This document shows, one piece after another, positions 50,358-58,160 of a DNA stretch of 64,000 nt. The position numbers and the translations under genes are program-made. The first letter of the stretch is position 1. Each line of letters begins with the position of its first letter. The stretch is taken from positions 9,542,346 to 9,606,345 of the forward strand of contig OX388344.1 in the NCBI GenBank assembly GCA_947579665.1, given 5' to 3'. Source of the DNA: Sympetrum striolatum (lineage: Eukaryota; Arthropoda; Insecta; Odonata; Libellulidae). The notes under the pieces are model-generated. The model was not told where the DNA came from, did no database searches, and was given only the letters and a program-made list of their open reading frames with translations.

Positions 50358-52073
50358 ATGCGTAACGCCCACAGCAACTTTAAAAAGAAAATACTTGGGG
50401 AATGTTTAGAGGAAGACCCTAAAGCTTTCTGGTCCTACGTTAGAGAGGTACAGGGAAAGATACAAACAGTGAGCTCGATAAGGGATATCGAAGGTAACAT
50501 TACTTGCGATTCGAAGAGGAAAGCGAATATTCTAAACGAATTTTACCAAAGCGTATTCACATCAGATTGTAACATAGAGATCCTCCCTAAGGTTAATATA
50601 CTGGATTCCATGCCAAATATAACTTTTACGACAGACGGTATAGTTAAAATATTACGCAAAATAAAGCCAAATAAGTCGCCAGGGCCAGAAGGCATCCCAG
50701 CAAGAGTGCTTAAAGAACTGGCAGAAAGCGTCGCCCCTTATCTCAAAATTATATTTTGTAAATCGATAAATGAAGGTAGGGTCCCATCCGATTGGAAATT
50801 AGCCAATATTACTCCTGTTTACAAAAGCGGATTAAAGGAGGACCCAGGAAATTATAGACCTATATCATTAACTTCGCTGTCCGGAAAGGTAATGGAACAT
50901 ATCGTCGTAAGCTCACTCATGGGATTTTTAGATAGAAATGAATTCCTCGACGCAAACCAGCATGGTTTTCGAAAGTCCCGATCATGTGAAACCCAACTTG
51001 CTCTATTTGTACACGATATCTTAAAGTCCGCCGAAAGTAAAAAGCAAGTGGACGCTATTTTCCTAGATTTCAAAAAAGCATTCGATAGAGTCCCCCACTA
51101 CAAACTAATTTACAAACTTAAACTAGCGGGCATTAACAAGGAAGTAGTCGACTGGGCTAAGAATTTTCTCTACGAGAGGGAACAACAAGTTGTACTGGAT
51201 GGCGTTAGCTCAAATAGAGTCAAAGTTACCTCTGGCGTACCTCAAGGCAGTGTAATTGGACCTCTTCTTTTCCTTATTTATATCAATGACTTGAGTGACG
51301 AGATAGTTAGTAATGTGAGGATATTTGCGGATGACTCGGTTATATATAGGGAAATAACAAACGAGGAAGACCGGACATCTCTCTCAAACGATTTAGTCCT
51401 CATCCAAAGGTGGTGCGAAAAATGGGAATTAGATATTAACGTAAGTAAATGCTCCGTAGTTAATTTCTTCGAAAAGAAAAAAATGCGTCCAAATCACCCA
51501 TACAAAATTAATGGAATTAGTATCAAAGTAGTAGATTCAGTTAAATATCTCGGGATCAACATTACTAATAACTTAAATTGGAGCACGCATATTCGAAAAA
51601 TCTGCGGCAAAGCAAGTAAAAGGCTTGGCTTTGTAAAGCGTATTGTCGGTAAATGCGACGAAAAGGTGAGAGAGCGATGTTATTTTACCTTGGTCAGACC
51701 CCTTCTGGAATATGCGGCAAGTATATGGGATCCGGCGGATGAAACGTGTACTCGGGAACTCGAGAAAGTGCAGCGTAAAGCGGTTCGTTTTGTTCAGAAA
51801 TGCTACGATAATAAAGCAAGCGTTACAAAAATGCTCTCAGACGTAGGTTGGGAATCCTTGAAAGAAAGGAGATTGGAAGCTAGGCTGCGATTGCTTAATA
51901 AATTCAGGGAAACTACATTTTCCAAAGATACAATCGGTATCATGCAACCCCCCTGCTACGTCGGTCGATCCGATAATGACCGTAAGTTAAGAGAAATAGA
52001 TGCTAGGACGAATCGTTTCAGAGATTCATTCTTTCCGCGAACAATACGTGACAATAATCGAATAAGGAAGTAA
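50358..52073 (+). CDS. CR1 ORF2 fragment: reverse transcriptase, open frame
   Basis: 571 codons open to a TAA. The frame extends upstream of this Met (HKKAKCDTKRA), so the Met at 50358 is only the first in a truncated frame and not the native start. RT motifs in order: SPGPEGIPARVLKEL; NYRPISLTSLSGKVMEHI; HGFRKSRSCETQL; motif A AIFLDFKKAFDRVPH (Asp 237); SGVPQGSVIGPLLFLIYIND; motif C FADD (residues 323-326, Asp 325 and 326); then KYLGINITNNLNW and the CR1-type C-terminal region with YAASIWDPAD. All three catalytic Asp are present. The family enzyme performs target-primed reverse transcription. This copy lacks the apurinic-type endonuclease and any promoter, so it is probably not autonomous. 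Confidence 0.9.
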   Translation: MRNAHSNFKKKILGECLEEDPKAFWSYVREVQGKIQTVSSIRDIEGNITCDSKRKANILNEFYQSVFTSDCNIEILPKVNILDSMPNITFTTDGIVKILRKIKPNKSPGPEGIPARVLKELAESVAPYLKIIFCKSINEGRVPSDWKLANITPVYKSGLKEDPGNYRPISLTSLSGKVMEHIVVSSLMGFLDRNEFLDANQHGFRKSRSCETQLALFVHDILKSAESKKQVDAIFLDFKKAFDRVPHYKLIYKLKLAGINKEVVDWAKNFLYEREQQVVLDGVSSNRVKVTSGVPQGSVIGPLLFLIYINDLSDEIVSNVRIFADDSVIYREITNEEDRTSLSNDLVLIQRWCEKWELDINVSKCSVVNFFEKKKMRPNHPYKINGISIKVVDSVKYLGINITNNLNWSTHIRKICGKASKRLGFVKRIVGKCDEKVRERCYFTLVRPLLEYAASIWDPADETCTRELEKVQRKAVRFVQKCYDNKASVTKMLSDVGWESLKERRLEARLRLLNKFRETTFSKDTIGIMQPPCYVGRSDNDRKLREIDARTNRFRDSFFPRTIRDNNRIRK

Positions 52074-52100
52074 TTTAGATTCAGCTGGTGTTCACACCCC

Positions 52101-52124
52101 CTGCCACACGCCGAAAGGTGGCTT
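52101..52124 (+). other. CR1 3' UTR stem-loop with GAAA tetraloop, copy 1
   Basis: The sequence CGCC-GAAA-GGTG (52109-52120) folds into a short stem closed by a GNRA-type GAAA tetraloop, with outer GCCAC/GTGGC complementarity as an alternative pairing. Copy 2 has CGCC-GAAA-GGCG at 58109-58120, so the one difference changes a G-U pair to G-C. It lies just before the GATGTA tail, where CR1/L2-type elements carry the structure recognised by their reverse transcriptase. Confidence 0.6.
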
Positions 52125-52740
52125 GTAGGGTAATAATGTAGATGTAGATGTAGAAGGGGTTTTGAACAGGTTAAATGTTTGTCACCTTGTTTTTCATATC
52201 CAGCACTTTTATCCATGTTTTATTTATTTTTGTTTTCAAGGTGTTTTTTAACAGTGAAGACTTTTTCACCTTGTTTTTACTTACTACACTTACACTTTTA
52301 TCTATGTTTTTACTTAATTTTTGAAGTTGTTTTTTAACGGTTGAGACCTTTTTCACCTGGTTTTTATATACCGTGCTTAGCACTTTTACCAATGTATTTA
52401 TTTATTTATCTCAAGGTGGTTTTTACATTTGAAATGTTTTTTACCTTGTTTTTACACTAATCGCACCTTTATCTATGTATTTATTAAAATATTTCAAGGT
52501 GTTTTTTAATAGGGGAGTTTTTTTCACCTTGTTTTAGATACAACGTTTTACCAACCTATTTACTCATTCACCTCAAGGTGTTTTTTAACAGTCGTAATAT
52601 TTTTTACCTTGTTTTTATGTACCATTTTTAGCACTTTTACTTATTTGTTTACTTATGTATCCAAAGGTGTTTTTATTAGTTTTTCACCTTGCATTTGTAT
52701 GTATTTTATGAGAACTTTTATTCACATATTTATTTACAAT

Positions 52741-52840
52741 GTTATACTCTTATTTATTGTATTTTTATGTATTTATTTATTTATGTATTTATTTATTTAT
52801 GTATTTATTTATTTATGTATTTATTTATTTATATACTATT
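52741..52840. repeat. TTTATTTATGTA microsatellite
   Basis: Simple repeat of ATTTATTTATGT units ending in ATATACTATTG. Open frames rich in Tyr, Leu and Phe across it are artefacts of composition. From 52841 to 52952 there is non-repetitive sequence with a GGGGAAGAGGGGGCC stretch and AAGTCAAGTCAAG, possibly the tail of another retroelement, which I cannot identify. Confidence 0.85.
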
Positions 52841-52952
52841 GTACTTGACTAAACAAAATGTACGATCTTTGTAATAACTTGGAGAGCTTCTGTGGTAGGG
52901 GAAGAGGGGGCCTCACCTACCTCAGCATGTAAATAAAAAACAAGTCAAGTCA

Positions 52953-53272
52953 AGGATTTCTAACCTACATCTGAGAGCATTTTTGTACTTTTTTATCGTA
53001 GCATTTTCAAATAGAACGAACCTGTACTTTCTCGAGTTTGCGAGTACACGTTTCATCCGCCATATACTTCCCGCATATTCTTGAAAGGGTCTGACCAACG
53101 GAAAATAACATCGCTCTCTCACCTTTCATCGCATTTACCGACAATATGCTTTTCAAGGCCAAGCCTTTTACTTGCTTTTTTTAATATGCGTGCTTTAATT
53201 TACGTTACTAGTAATGTTGATCCTGAGGTATTAGATATTAATTTTGTACGGTTGATTTGCAATTTTAGTTTG
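52953..53272 (-). pseudogene. Decayed CR1 reverse-transcriptase fragment (copy 3)
   Basis: On the minus strand this matches the CR1 copy 1 region around 51500-51870. Recognisable are TACAAAATTAAT, GGATCAACATTACTAGTAA, GCTTGGCC, ATTGTCGGTAAATGCGATG, AGAGAGCGATGTTATTTTCC, GAATATGCGGGAAGTATATG and AATGCTCTCAGATGTAGG. Many small deletions break the frame, and it is clearly older than copies 1 and 2. It corresponds to the region after the RT catalytic core. Confidence 0.85.
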
Positions 53273-53860
53273 TGAAATTAACTACGGAGAATTAATCTAC
53301 ATTGATATCTAATTCCCATTTTTCGCACCGCGAGTTCCAAAAAGGAAGCAATAAAAGTAGCAGGAAAGAGGGTTACCACCTCTCTTTCCTCTTCCTCCAA
53401 CACTCCTCCCCTGAATTGCATATTGCCTATTTGCCGGGGATACATGGTGTGTATGCAAATTTTTAGAAATAATTACAAATATATATAATAAAATTCCTTT
53501 TATTAGTACCATGTGTACAATATACATACAAGTAAATAATATATCAAGTAAATCATTAACATACATCAAATGATAAAAATCTACACTTGAGAAATAAACA
53601 AAGAACTAAGTATTTCCCACAGCAATATATTTGGTACTACTACTTCCACCTACATGATGACATCATCAAGCATGAAGATGAAACTAGTCATGCTAAATAT
53701 ATTTCTGTGAAAACTTTCCATAATTTCATAAGTATGGCAAAATTCCACTAAGTCTAGCTTGAGCTTTTAAGATCTAAAATATCTACTAGTAATAACATCA
53801 ATTTGATCTAATATGATATAGAATCATAATTTATACTGGCATGCGCTTCAGTCGCACAAT
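53273..53860. other. Unrecognised non-coding interval
   Basis: AT-rich sequence with a short CT-rich patch (CCTCTCTTTCCTCTTCCTCC, about 53380-53400). I see no homology to known genes, no tandem repeat and no clear transposon end. Confidence 0.6.
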
Positions 53861-54091
53861 TTATTCTTCAAGAAGCTTGGGAAGATCGAGATCCTTATCC
53901 TGGGCTTCGGCAAGTTCAGAGAAGTCAACCGACACGCTTATTCCCTCGAATCTGAATACAGCATCAGCGACACAGTTGGCGGAACCTGAAACATGACGAA
54001 TATCCGTAGAAAATTGACTAATGAAATCTAACCAACGATATGGCCGTGGTGAGCAGCGATCAGGTCTTTGCCACCACAGAGGCTTTGTTAA
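53861..54091 (-). pseudogene. Ty3/gypsy RNase H fragment
   Basis: A minus-strand frame of about 75 codons ending in TAA (53861-53863). It contains KPLWWQRPDRCSPRPYRWLD, FISQFSTDIRHVSGSANCVA, DAVFRFEGISV and DFSELAEAQDKDL. This is the end of the RNase H domain and the start of the linker to integrase in Ty3/gypsy polyproteins, whose usual pattern is DHKPL...PRQ.R.LDFISQF.T.I.H..G..N.VADALSR. The usual ADALSR reads ADAVFR. No adjacent protease, RT, integrase or LTR is visible, so it is an isolated relic. Confidence 0.85.
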
Positions 54092-55309
54092 TTTTACAGA
54101 ATTAAATTGGAAATAATCCTCTTACGAAGTCAGGAAAAGTATCAAACGAAGGTTAACTAAATAAAGAATCTTAATATAGTCGTAAGATACACTTTTTGAA
54201 TGGAAATTACGACAACTTTGACAAAATAATCTAGCATTTTACAAAATTTTGCCGTAGTAAACAAGTCCCCATGACGACCAAGGTGATTGTTGATCCGATA
54301 CATTCATATTCCCACAAAAATACACGGAGATTTTAAGTCCATACAGTATTCATGGTAAGAACTAATGTCAAAAGGAGGCAATTTACCGAGATTTCAGCGA
54401 ATTTAAACTCCAATATTTTAACAACTGGAACGAAATTACGGCCATTTCGTAGTTTTTCTATAATTAACCGATTTTCAAAAGGACATTAACCGTTCGTTTG
54501 AGGTGATGACGAAGAAATATTACGTCGAGGAAGATTTTTGAGGGACAGAATTTTAACGCAAAGTTAATTTTACAGCAAAGATTTTAAAGCAGTGGATTTG
54601 TGTGATTATCACGAACTGCACAATGTTCAATGGAATCGAATTCGTAATTTTCCGGAGTTTTGCTAATATTATTTATTTATTATTAAGATATTTATTTTTC
54701 TATGTATATACATAGTTACAAAGTCAATTAAGTATACATATCAGACAAAATTGAACAAAAAATTGCACTTGAAGGGATTGGTTTTTTTCTCCTGAGCCAA
54801 TAATTGGCTCGTCAGGAGGTGCACAAATATACAGACAACCAGAATATAGATAGAATATAGAATACTAAAGAATTGCAGATATTCAACTTACTTCGACAAT
54901 CTCTAGGAATACTCAGTCATTAACTATCATAAGTTTTACACAATACATAAGTTTAATTCTATACACATATCTTATCAAAAATAGATGATAAAATTATATT
55001 TAAAAAAATATATTGTTTCATTGTGTAGAAGAAAGCATTTCATACTTTTTTAAGGTCACTGAATGATGTTAAATACTACAGATATGTTGACAATTTATTT
55101 AAGATATTTGGTAAACTTATATTTGGTTTAACTTATGAGCACCATAATTTGGTTAACATTCTATTAGTATTAGTATTTATCAAGAGATTTGGGATATGAA
55201 AAAGTTATATATTAAGTCATCTATATGTAAGTGTTGCATATTCAATAAAAATTGAAATTAAAACCCATCATGACCCATCCATCAAGAAAACAAACCAAAC
55301 ATAAATGTG
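54092..55309. other. Unrecognised interval containing one hairpin
   Basis: AT-rich, non-coding and without tandem repeats. The one structured site is at 54789-54818: CTCCTGAGCCAA, TAA loop, TTGGCTCGTCAGGAG, complementary except for a 2-nt bulge. It could be a transposon terminus, but no partner copy exists in the window. Confidence 0.55.
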
Positions 55310-55311
55310 TG

Positions 55312-55585
55312 TGCGTTTTACAGACCACCAAACTCTTCTCGACAGGTTTTGCGAAATCTTAACGACGAAATAAATTTCTAAACGAGTAAGAACAATCGGA
55401 ATAAAATCGGGGGTATTTTAATCTTCCAGACATCGACTGGAATAATCATAGCATAAAGAAAAGGGCCAGGGAAGTCGACTCATGTAAAAAAATTTTAAAT
55501 TTATTCCAGAAAAACTCGCTAAGCAAAGCAGTAAAATCGCCAACCAGGGGAGAAAAATTCCTCTTTGTAAGTAAATTACGAACTA
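55312..55585 (+). pseudogene. CR1 endonuclease-domain fragment
   Basis: Plus-strand pieces in two frames read FYRPPNSSRQVLRNLNDEI, then after a frameshift FNLPDIDWNNHSIKKRAREV, CKKILNLFQKNSLSKAVKSP and TRGEKFLF. YRPP and GDFNLPDIDW (here GYFNLPDIDW, with the catalytic-motif Asp changed to Tyr) are signature elements of the apurinic-type endonuclease in CR1-clade LINEs. The piece could come from the same family as the RT copies here, which lack their own endonuclease. It lies 1.5 kb before copy 2 but is not joined to it. Confidence 0.78.
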
Positions 55586-55974
55586 ATCCGCGAAAATTAG
55601 GCATTTTTCGAACTGTTTCACTTTTTTGGCTGTATTTTTCCTAACATTCGAGAAAAGCTACTCAAGAAAGGATTTGTCTTGAAGAACTTGCTGATTTTCT
55701 TAGATATTTTGCACAAAAATTCCACTTTTATTGGCAAAGAACGGAGAAATCAGTGAAAATTGGGAATCTTTTCGATACTGTTCAGGTTTTGGGATTTTAT
55801 TATTAATAATAGTTTTTGTTTGTAATTTGCTAAAATTTTAACACTTATGGTATTGCATAAATTTATAATTAATCCTCAGTTTTATGGGTTTTCATCGAAT
55901 ATGACCAGATAAAACTTTATTTATCATCTTTGTGACAATTAGTTAATATAATATAAATTTTTAAACACGTATAC
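55586..55974. other. Unrecognised interval
   Basis: AT-rich sequence with no coding, repeat or transposon signal I can support. Confidence 0.55.
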
Positions 55975-56050
55975 ATCCCAAGGAATAACGAACTTGATGA
56001 AGGTCTGACAGGGCCGGGAATTGAACCCGGGATCTTCCTCTATCTGGCAA
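55975..56050 (-). repeat. tRNA-like T-arm, probable SINE fragment
   Basis: On the minus strand 56014-56030 forms a perfect tRNA T-arm, CCGGG-TTCAATT-CCCGG, containing the internal promoter B-box word GGTTCAATTCC. It is preceded by GATAGAGGAAGATC and followed by GCCCTGTCAGACC. The acceptor stem, D-arm and A box cannot be found in the AT-rich sequence at the expected distance, so it is not a functional tRNA gene. A tRNA-derived SINE fragment is the best explanation. Confidence 0.55.
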
Positions 56051-56059
56051 ATTTAAATT

Positions 56060-56136
56060 TAATATAGCCATTGAGAATACTGTCGTAGATAAAAAATTCT
56101 TATTTGTGGAGAAAGTCATGTGTTGGCCACATCAGA
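56060..56136 (+). mobile_element. HINE-like 3'-end fragment (copy E)
   Basis: Ends TGGAGAAAGTCATGTG and TTGGCCACATCAGATTTT, the right end of the HINE-like family, preceded by ACTGTCGTAGATAAA as in the other copies. Only the last 77 bp or so are present. The next copy starts six bases later in the same orientation. Confidence 0.75.
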
Positions 56137-56141
56137 TTTTT

Positions 56142-56291
56142 ACTTTCTTCATATACGAAGTATAGAGAAAGTATTGTTTTCATGAAAAAATTCGACTTCG
56201 AGATTTCAACGGAAATACATGTTTTAGGGTCCCTAGAACACGTTTTAGCCATTTTCGGAATGTTGTCTGTGTGTGTGTGTGAGTGTGTGTG
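56142..56291 (+). mobile_element. HINE-like element copy F, left part
   Basis: Begins ACTTTCTTCATATACGAAG and runs through the conserved CATGAAAAAATTCGACTTCG and AACACGTTTTAGCCATTTTC into a short (TG)n tract (56270-56291). The element is cut there by the Tx1 LINE. Its right part is found 7 kb away at 63340-63591, although the internal repeats between (about 1.1 kb in copy A) are missing. Confidence 0.8.
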
Positions 56292-56736
56292 TTATTATTA
56301 TTATTATTTTATCCCAGGTAGGGAGTGTACACAACGCTCCAAAACGGCCGTCTGGCGTGAATGGGGTGGTGCGGGCCCCTTGCCCGCACCCCCTCCCAGT
56401 GCGGCCGTCCTACCTTCCTAAATAATCCCGAGAACCCCCCTCGCCGAGTTCGCCAGGGCTCAGCCTGGTTTCCCTCGACCCTAACAAATTCCCAACCCCC
56501 CAACCCTCACCCACCCTCCCCCCGAACCCCCCCTCCCACTACCTCGGCCCCTCTGCCCCAGCCCCACTGCCCCAGCCCCCCGCCCCTGCCCAACTGCCCC
56601 AGTCCCCGTTCCCCTCACCCTATTCCAGAGTCTGGAACCTAACCGTGTGCTGTTGTGGTTGATGTCCGTGAGTGTCGTGCGCATGTGCGTGAGACGCCGA
56701 CGATGATGATGGTGATGATGATGATGAGGATGATGA
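56292..56736 (-). other. Tx1 3' UTR and (TAA)n tail
   Basis: After the ORF2 stop (56737-56739) the minus strand has a TCATCATCATC tract (about 56700-56735), a long G-rich stretch (C-rich on the plus strand, about 56500-56625), and a tail of TAAAATAATAATAATAA at 56292-56310. G-rich 3' UTRs are known for L1-group LINEs. Reading frames of Pro/Gly-rich protein here are artefacts of composition. Confidence 0.7.
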
Positions 56737-56802
56737 TTATGATGCCGATGACGGTGCCAGCACCTTGCACGACACTTTAAAACTGCCCGTTTCGGTATCG
56801 AG
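56737..56802 (-). pseudogene. Tx1 ORF2, last codons beyond the nested CR1
   Basis: Read on the minus strand and joined to codon CTC at 58161-58163, the frame continues DTETGSFKVSCKVLAPSSAS and stops at TAA (56737-56739). The frame is exactly preserved if one copy of the flanking GAG is removed, which supports a simple insertion of CR1 into the end of ORF2. Confidence 0.75.
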
Positions 56803-58083
56803 TGGAAATTAGCTAATATTACTCCTGTTTACAAAAGCGGATTAAAGGAGGACCCAGGAAATTATAGACCCATATCATTAACTTCGCTGTCCGGAAAGGT
56901 AATGGAACATATCGTTGTAAGTTCACTCATGGGATTTTTAGTTAGAAATGAATTCCTCGACGCCAACTAGCATGGTTTTCGAAAGTCCCGATCATGTGAA
57001 ACCCAACTTGCTCTATTTGTACACGATATCTTAAAGTCTGCCGAATGTAAAAAGCAAGTGGACGCTATTTTCCCAGATTTCAAAAAAGCATTCGATAGAG
57101 TACCCCACTACAAACTAATTTACAAACTAAAACTAGCAGGCATTAACAAGGAAGTAGTCGACTGGGTTGAGGATTTTCTCTACGAGAGGGAACAACAAGT
57201 TGTACTGGATGGCGTTAGCTCAAATAGAGTCAAAGTTACCTCTGGCGTACCTCAAGGCAGTGTAATTGGACCTCTTCTTTTCCTTATTTATATCAATGAC
57301 TTGAGTGACGAGATAGTTAGTAATGTGAGGATATTTGTGGATGATTCGGTTATATATAGGGAAATAACAAACGAGGAAGACCGGGCATCTCTCTCAAACG
57401 ATTTAGTCCTTATCCAAAGGTGGTACGAAAAATGGGAATTAGATATTAACGTAAGTAAATGCTCCGTAGTTAATTTCTTCGAAAAGAAAAAAATGCGTCC
57501 AAATCACCCATACAAAATTAATGGAATTAGTATCAAAGTAGTAGATTCAGTTAAATATCTCGGGATCAACATTACTAATAACTTAAATTGGAGCACCCAT
57601 ATTCGAAAGATCTGCGGCAAAGCAAGTAAAAGGCTTGGCTTTGTAAAGCGCATTGTCGGTAAATGCGATGAAAAGTTGAGAGAGCGATGTTATTTTACCT
57701 TGGTCAGATCACATATGGAATATGCGGCAAGTATATGGGATCCGGCGGATGTAACGTGTACTCGCGAACTCGAGAAAGTGCAGCGTAAAGCGGTTCGTTT
57801 TGTTAAGAAATGCTACGATAAAAAAGCAAGCGTTACAAAAATGCTCTCAGACGTAGGTTGGGAATCCTTGAAAGAAAGGAGATTGGAAGCTAGGCTGCGA
57901 TTGCTTAATAAATTCAGGGAAACTACATTTTCCGAAGATACAATCGGTATCATGCAACCCCCCTGCTACGTCGGTCGATCCGATAATGACCGTAAGTTAA
58001 GAGAAATAGATGCTAGGACTAATCGTTTTAGAGATTCATTCTTTCCGCGAACAATAGGTGACAATAACCGAATAAGGAAGTAA
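56803..58083 (+). pseudogene. CR1 reverse transcriptase, copy 2
   Basis: The same protein as copy 1 from residue about 147 onward, ending in TAA at 58081-58083. An in-frame TAG at 56968-56970 replaces the Gln of ANQHGF; after it 341 codons are open (57058-58083). Motif A reads AIFPDFKKAFDRVPH (Leu to Pro next to the catalytic Asp), and motif C reads FVDD instead of FADD. FVDD is not necessarily inactive, but the stop and the truncation make the copy non-functional. Otherwise it differs from copy 1 by a small number of substitutions. Confidence 0.88.
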
Positions 58084-58160
58084 TTTAGATTCAACTGGTG
58101 TTTACACCCCCTGCCACACGCCGAAAGGCGGCTTGTAGGATATTAATGTAGATGTAGATG
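56803..58160 (+). mobile_element. CR1-clade LINE, 5'-truncated copy 2, nested in Tx1
   Basis: Nearly identical to copy 1 from the WKLANITP codons to the 3' end, with the same GAAA hairpin (58109-58120) and a GATGTA tail ending at 58160. It interrupts the Tx1 ORF2. The trinucleotide GAG flanks it on both sides (56800-56802 and 58161-58163), either a 3-bp target duplication or microhomology. Short or absent duplications are usual for CR1. The young CR1 therefore landed in an already inserted Tx1. Confidence 0.9.

Larger units (their letters stand above)
50325..52153 (+). mobile_element. CR1-clade LINE, 5'-truncated copy 1
   Basis: About 1.83 kb, comprising the reverse-transcriptase half of a CR1-like non-LTR retrotransposon and its complete 3' end. 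The left end is truncated at about 50325, inside the linker before the RT domain, so the endonuclease is absent. After the stop codon (52071-52073) there is an 80-bp 3' UTR with a hairpin and a tail of GATGTA units (52136-52153). Short 3' microsatellite tails and strong 5' truncation are typical of CR1. The element sits inside the CAAGGTG tandem repeat. It is nearly identical to copy 2 (56803-58160), so the family has moved recently. Confidence 0.9.
50171..52740. repeat. Third tandem repeat, CAAGGTG...CACCTTG, split by CR1
   Basis: A T-rich repeat of about 80-90 bp. Each unit carries CAAGGTGTTTTTTAACAG, then about 15 nt, then TTTTTCACCTTG, so CAAGGTG and CACCTTG form a hairpin-capable inverted repeat. 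Left of the CR1 insertion the unit is at about 50236. Right of it, units begin near 52155, 52238, 52325 (decayed), 52413, 52495, 52574 and 52663. CR1 occupies 50325-52153 in the middle. The repeat differs from satellites A and B. The tail 52740-52840 is a TTTATTTATGTA microsatellite. Confidence 0.82.

Noticed and set aside
56014..56030. Functional tRNA gene
   Set aside because: Only the T-arm is formed; acceptor stem, D-arm and anticodon arm cannot be built from the flanks.
56361..56684. Proline-rich or glycine-rich proteins
   Set aside because: They come from the C/G-rich 3' UTR of the Tx1 LINE and have no start context, domain or conservation evidence.
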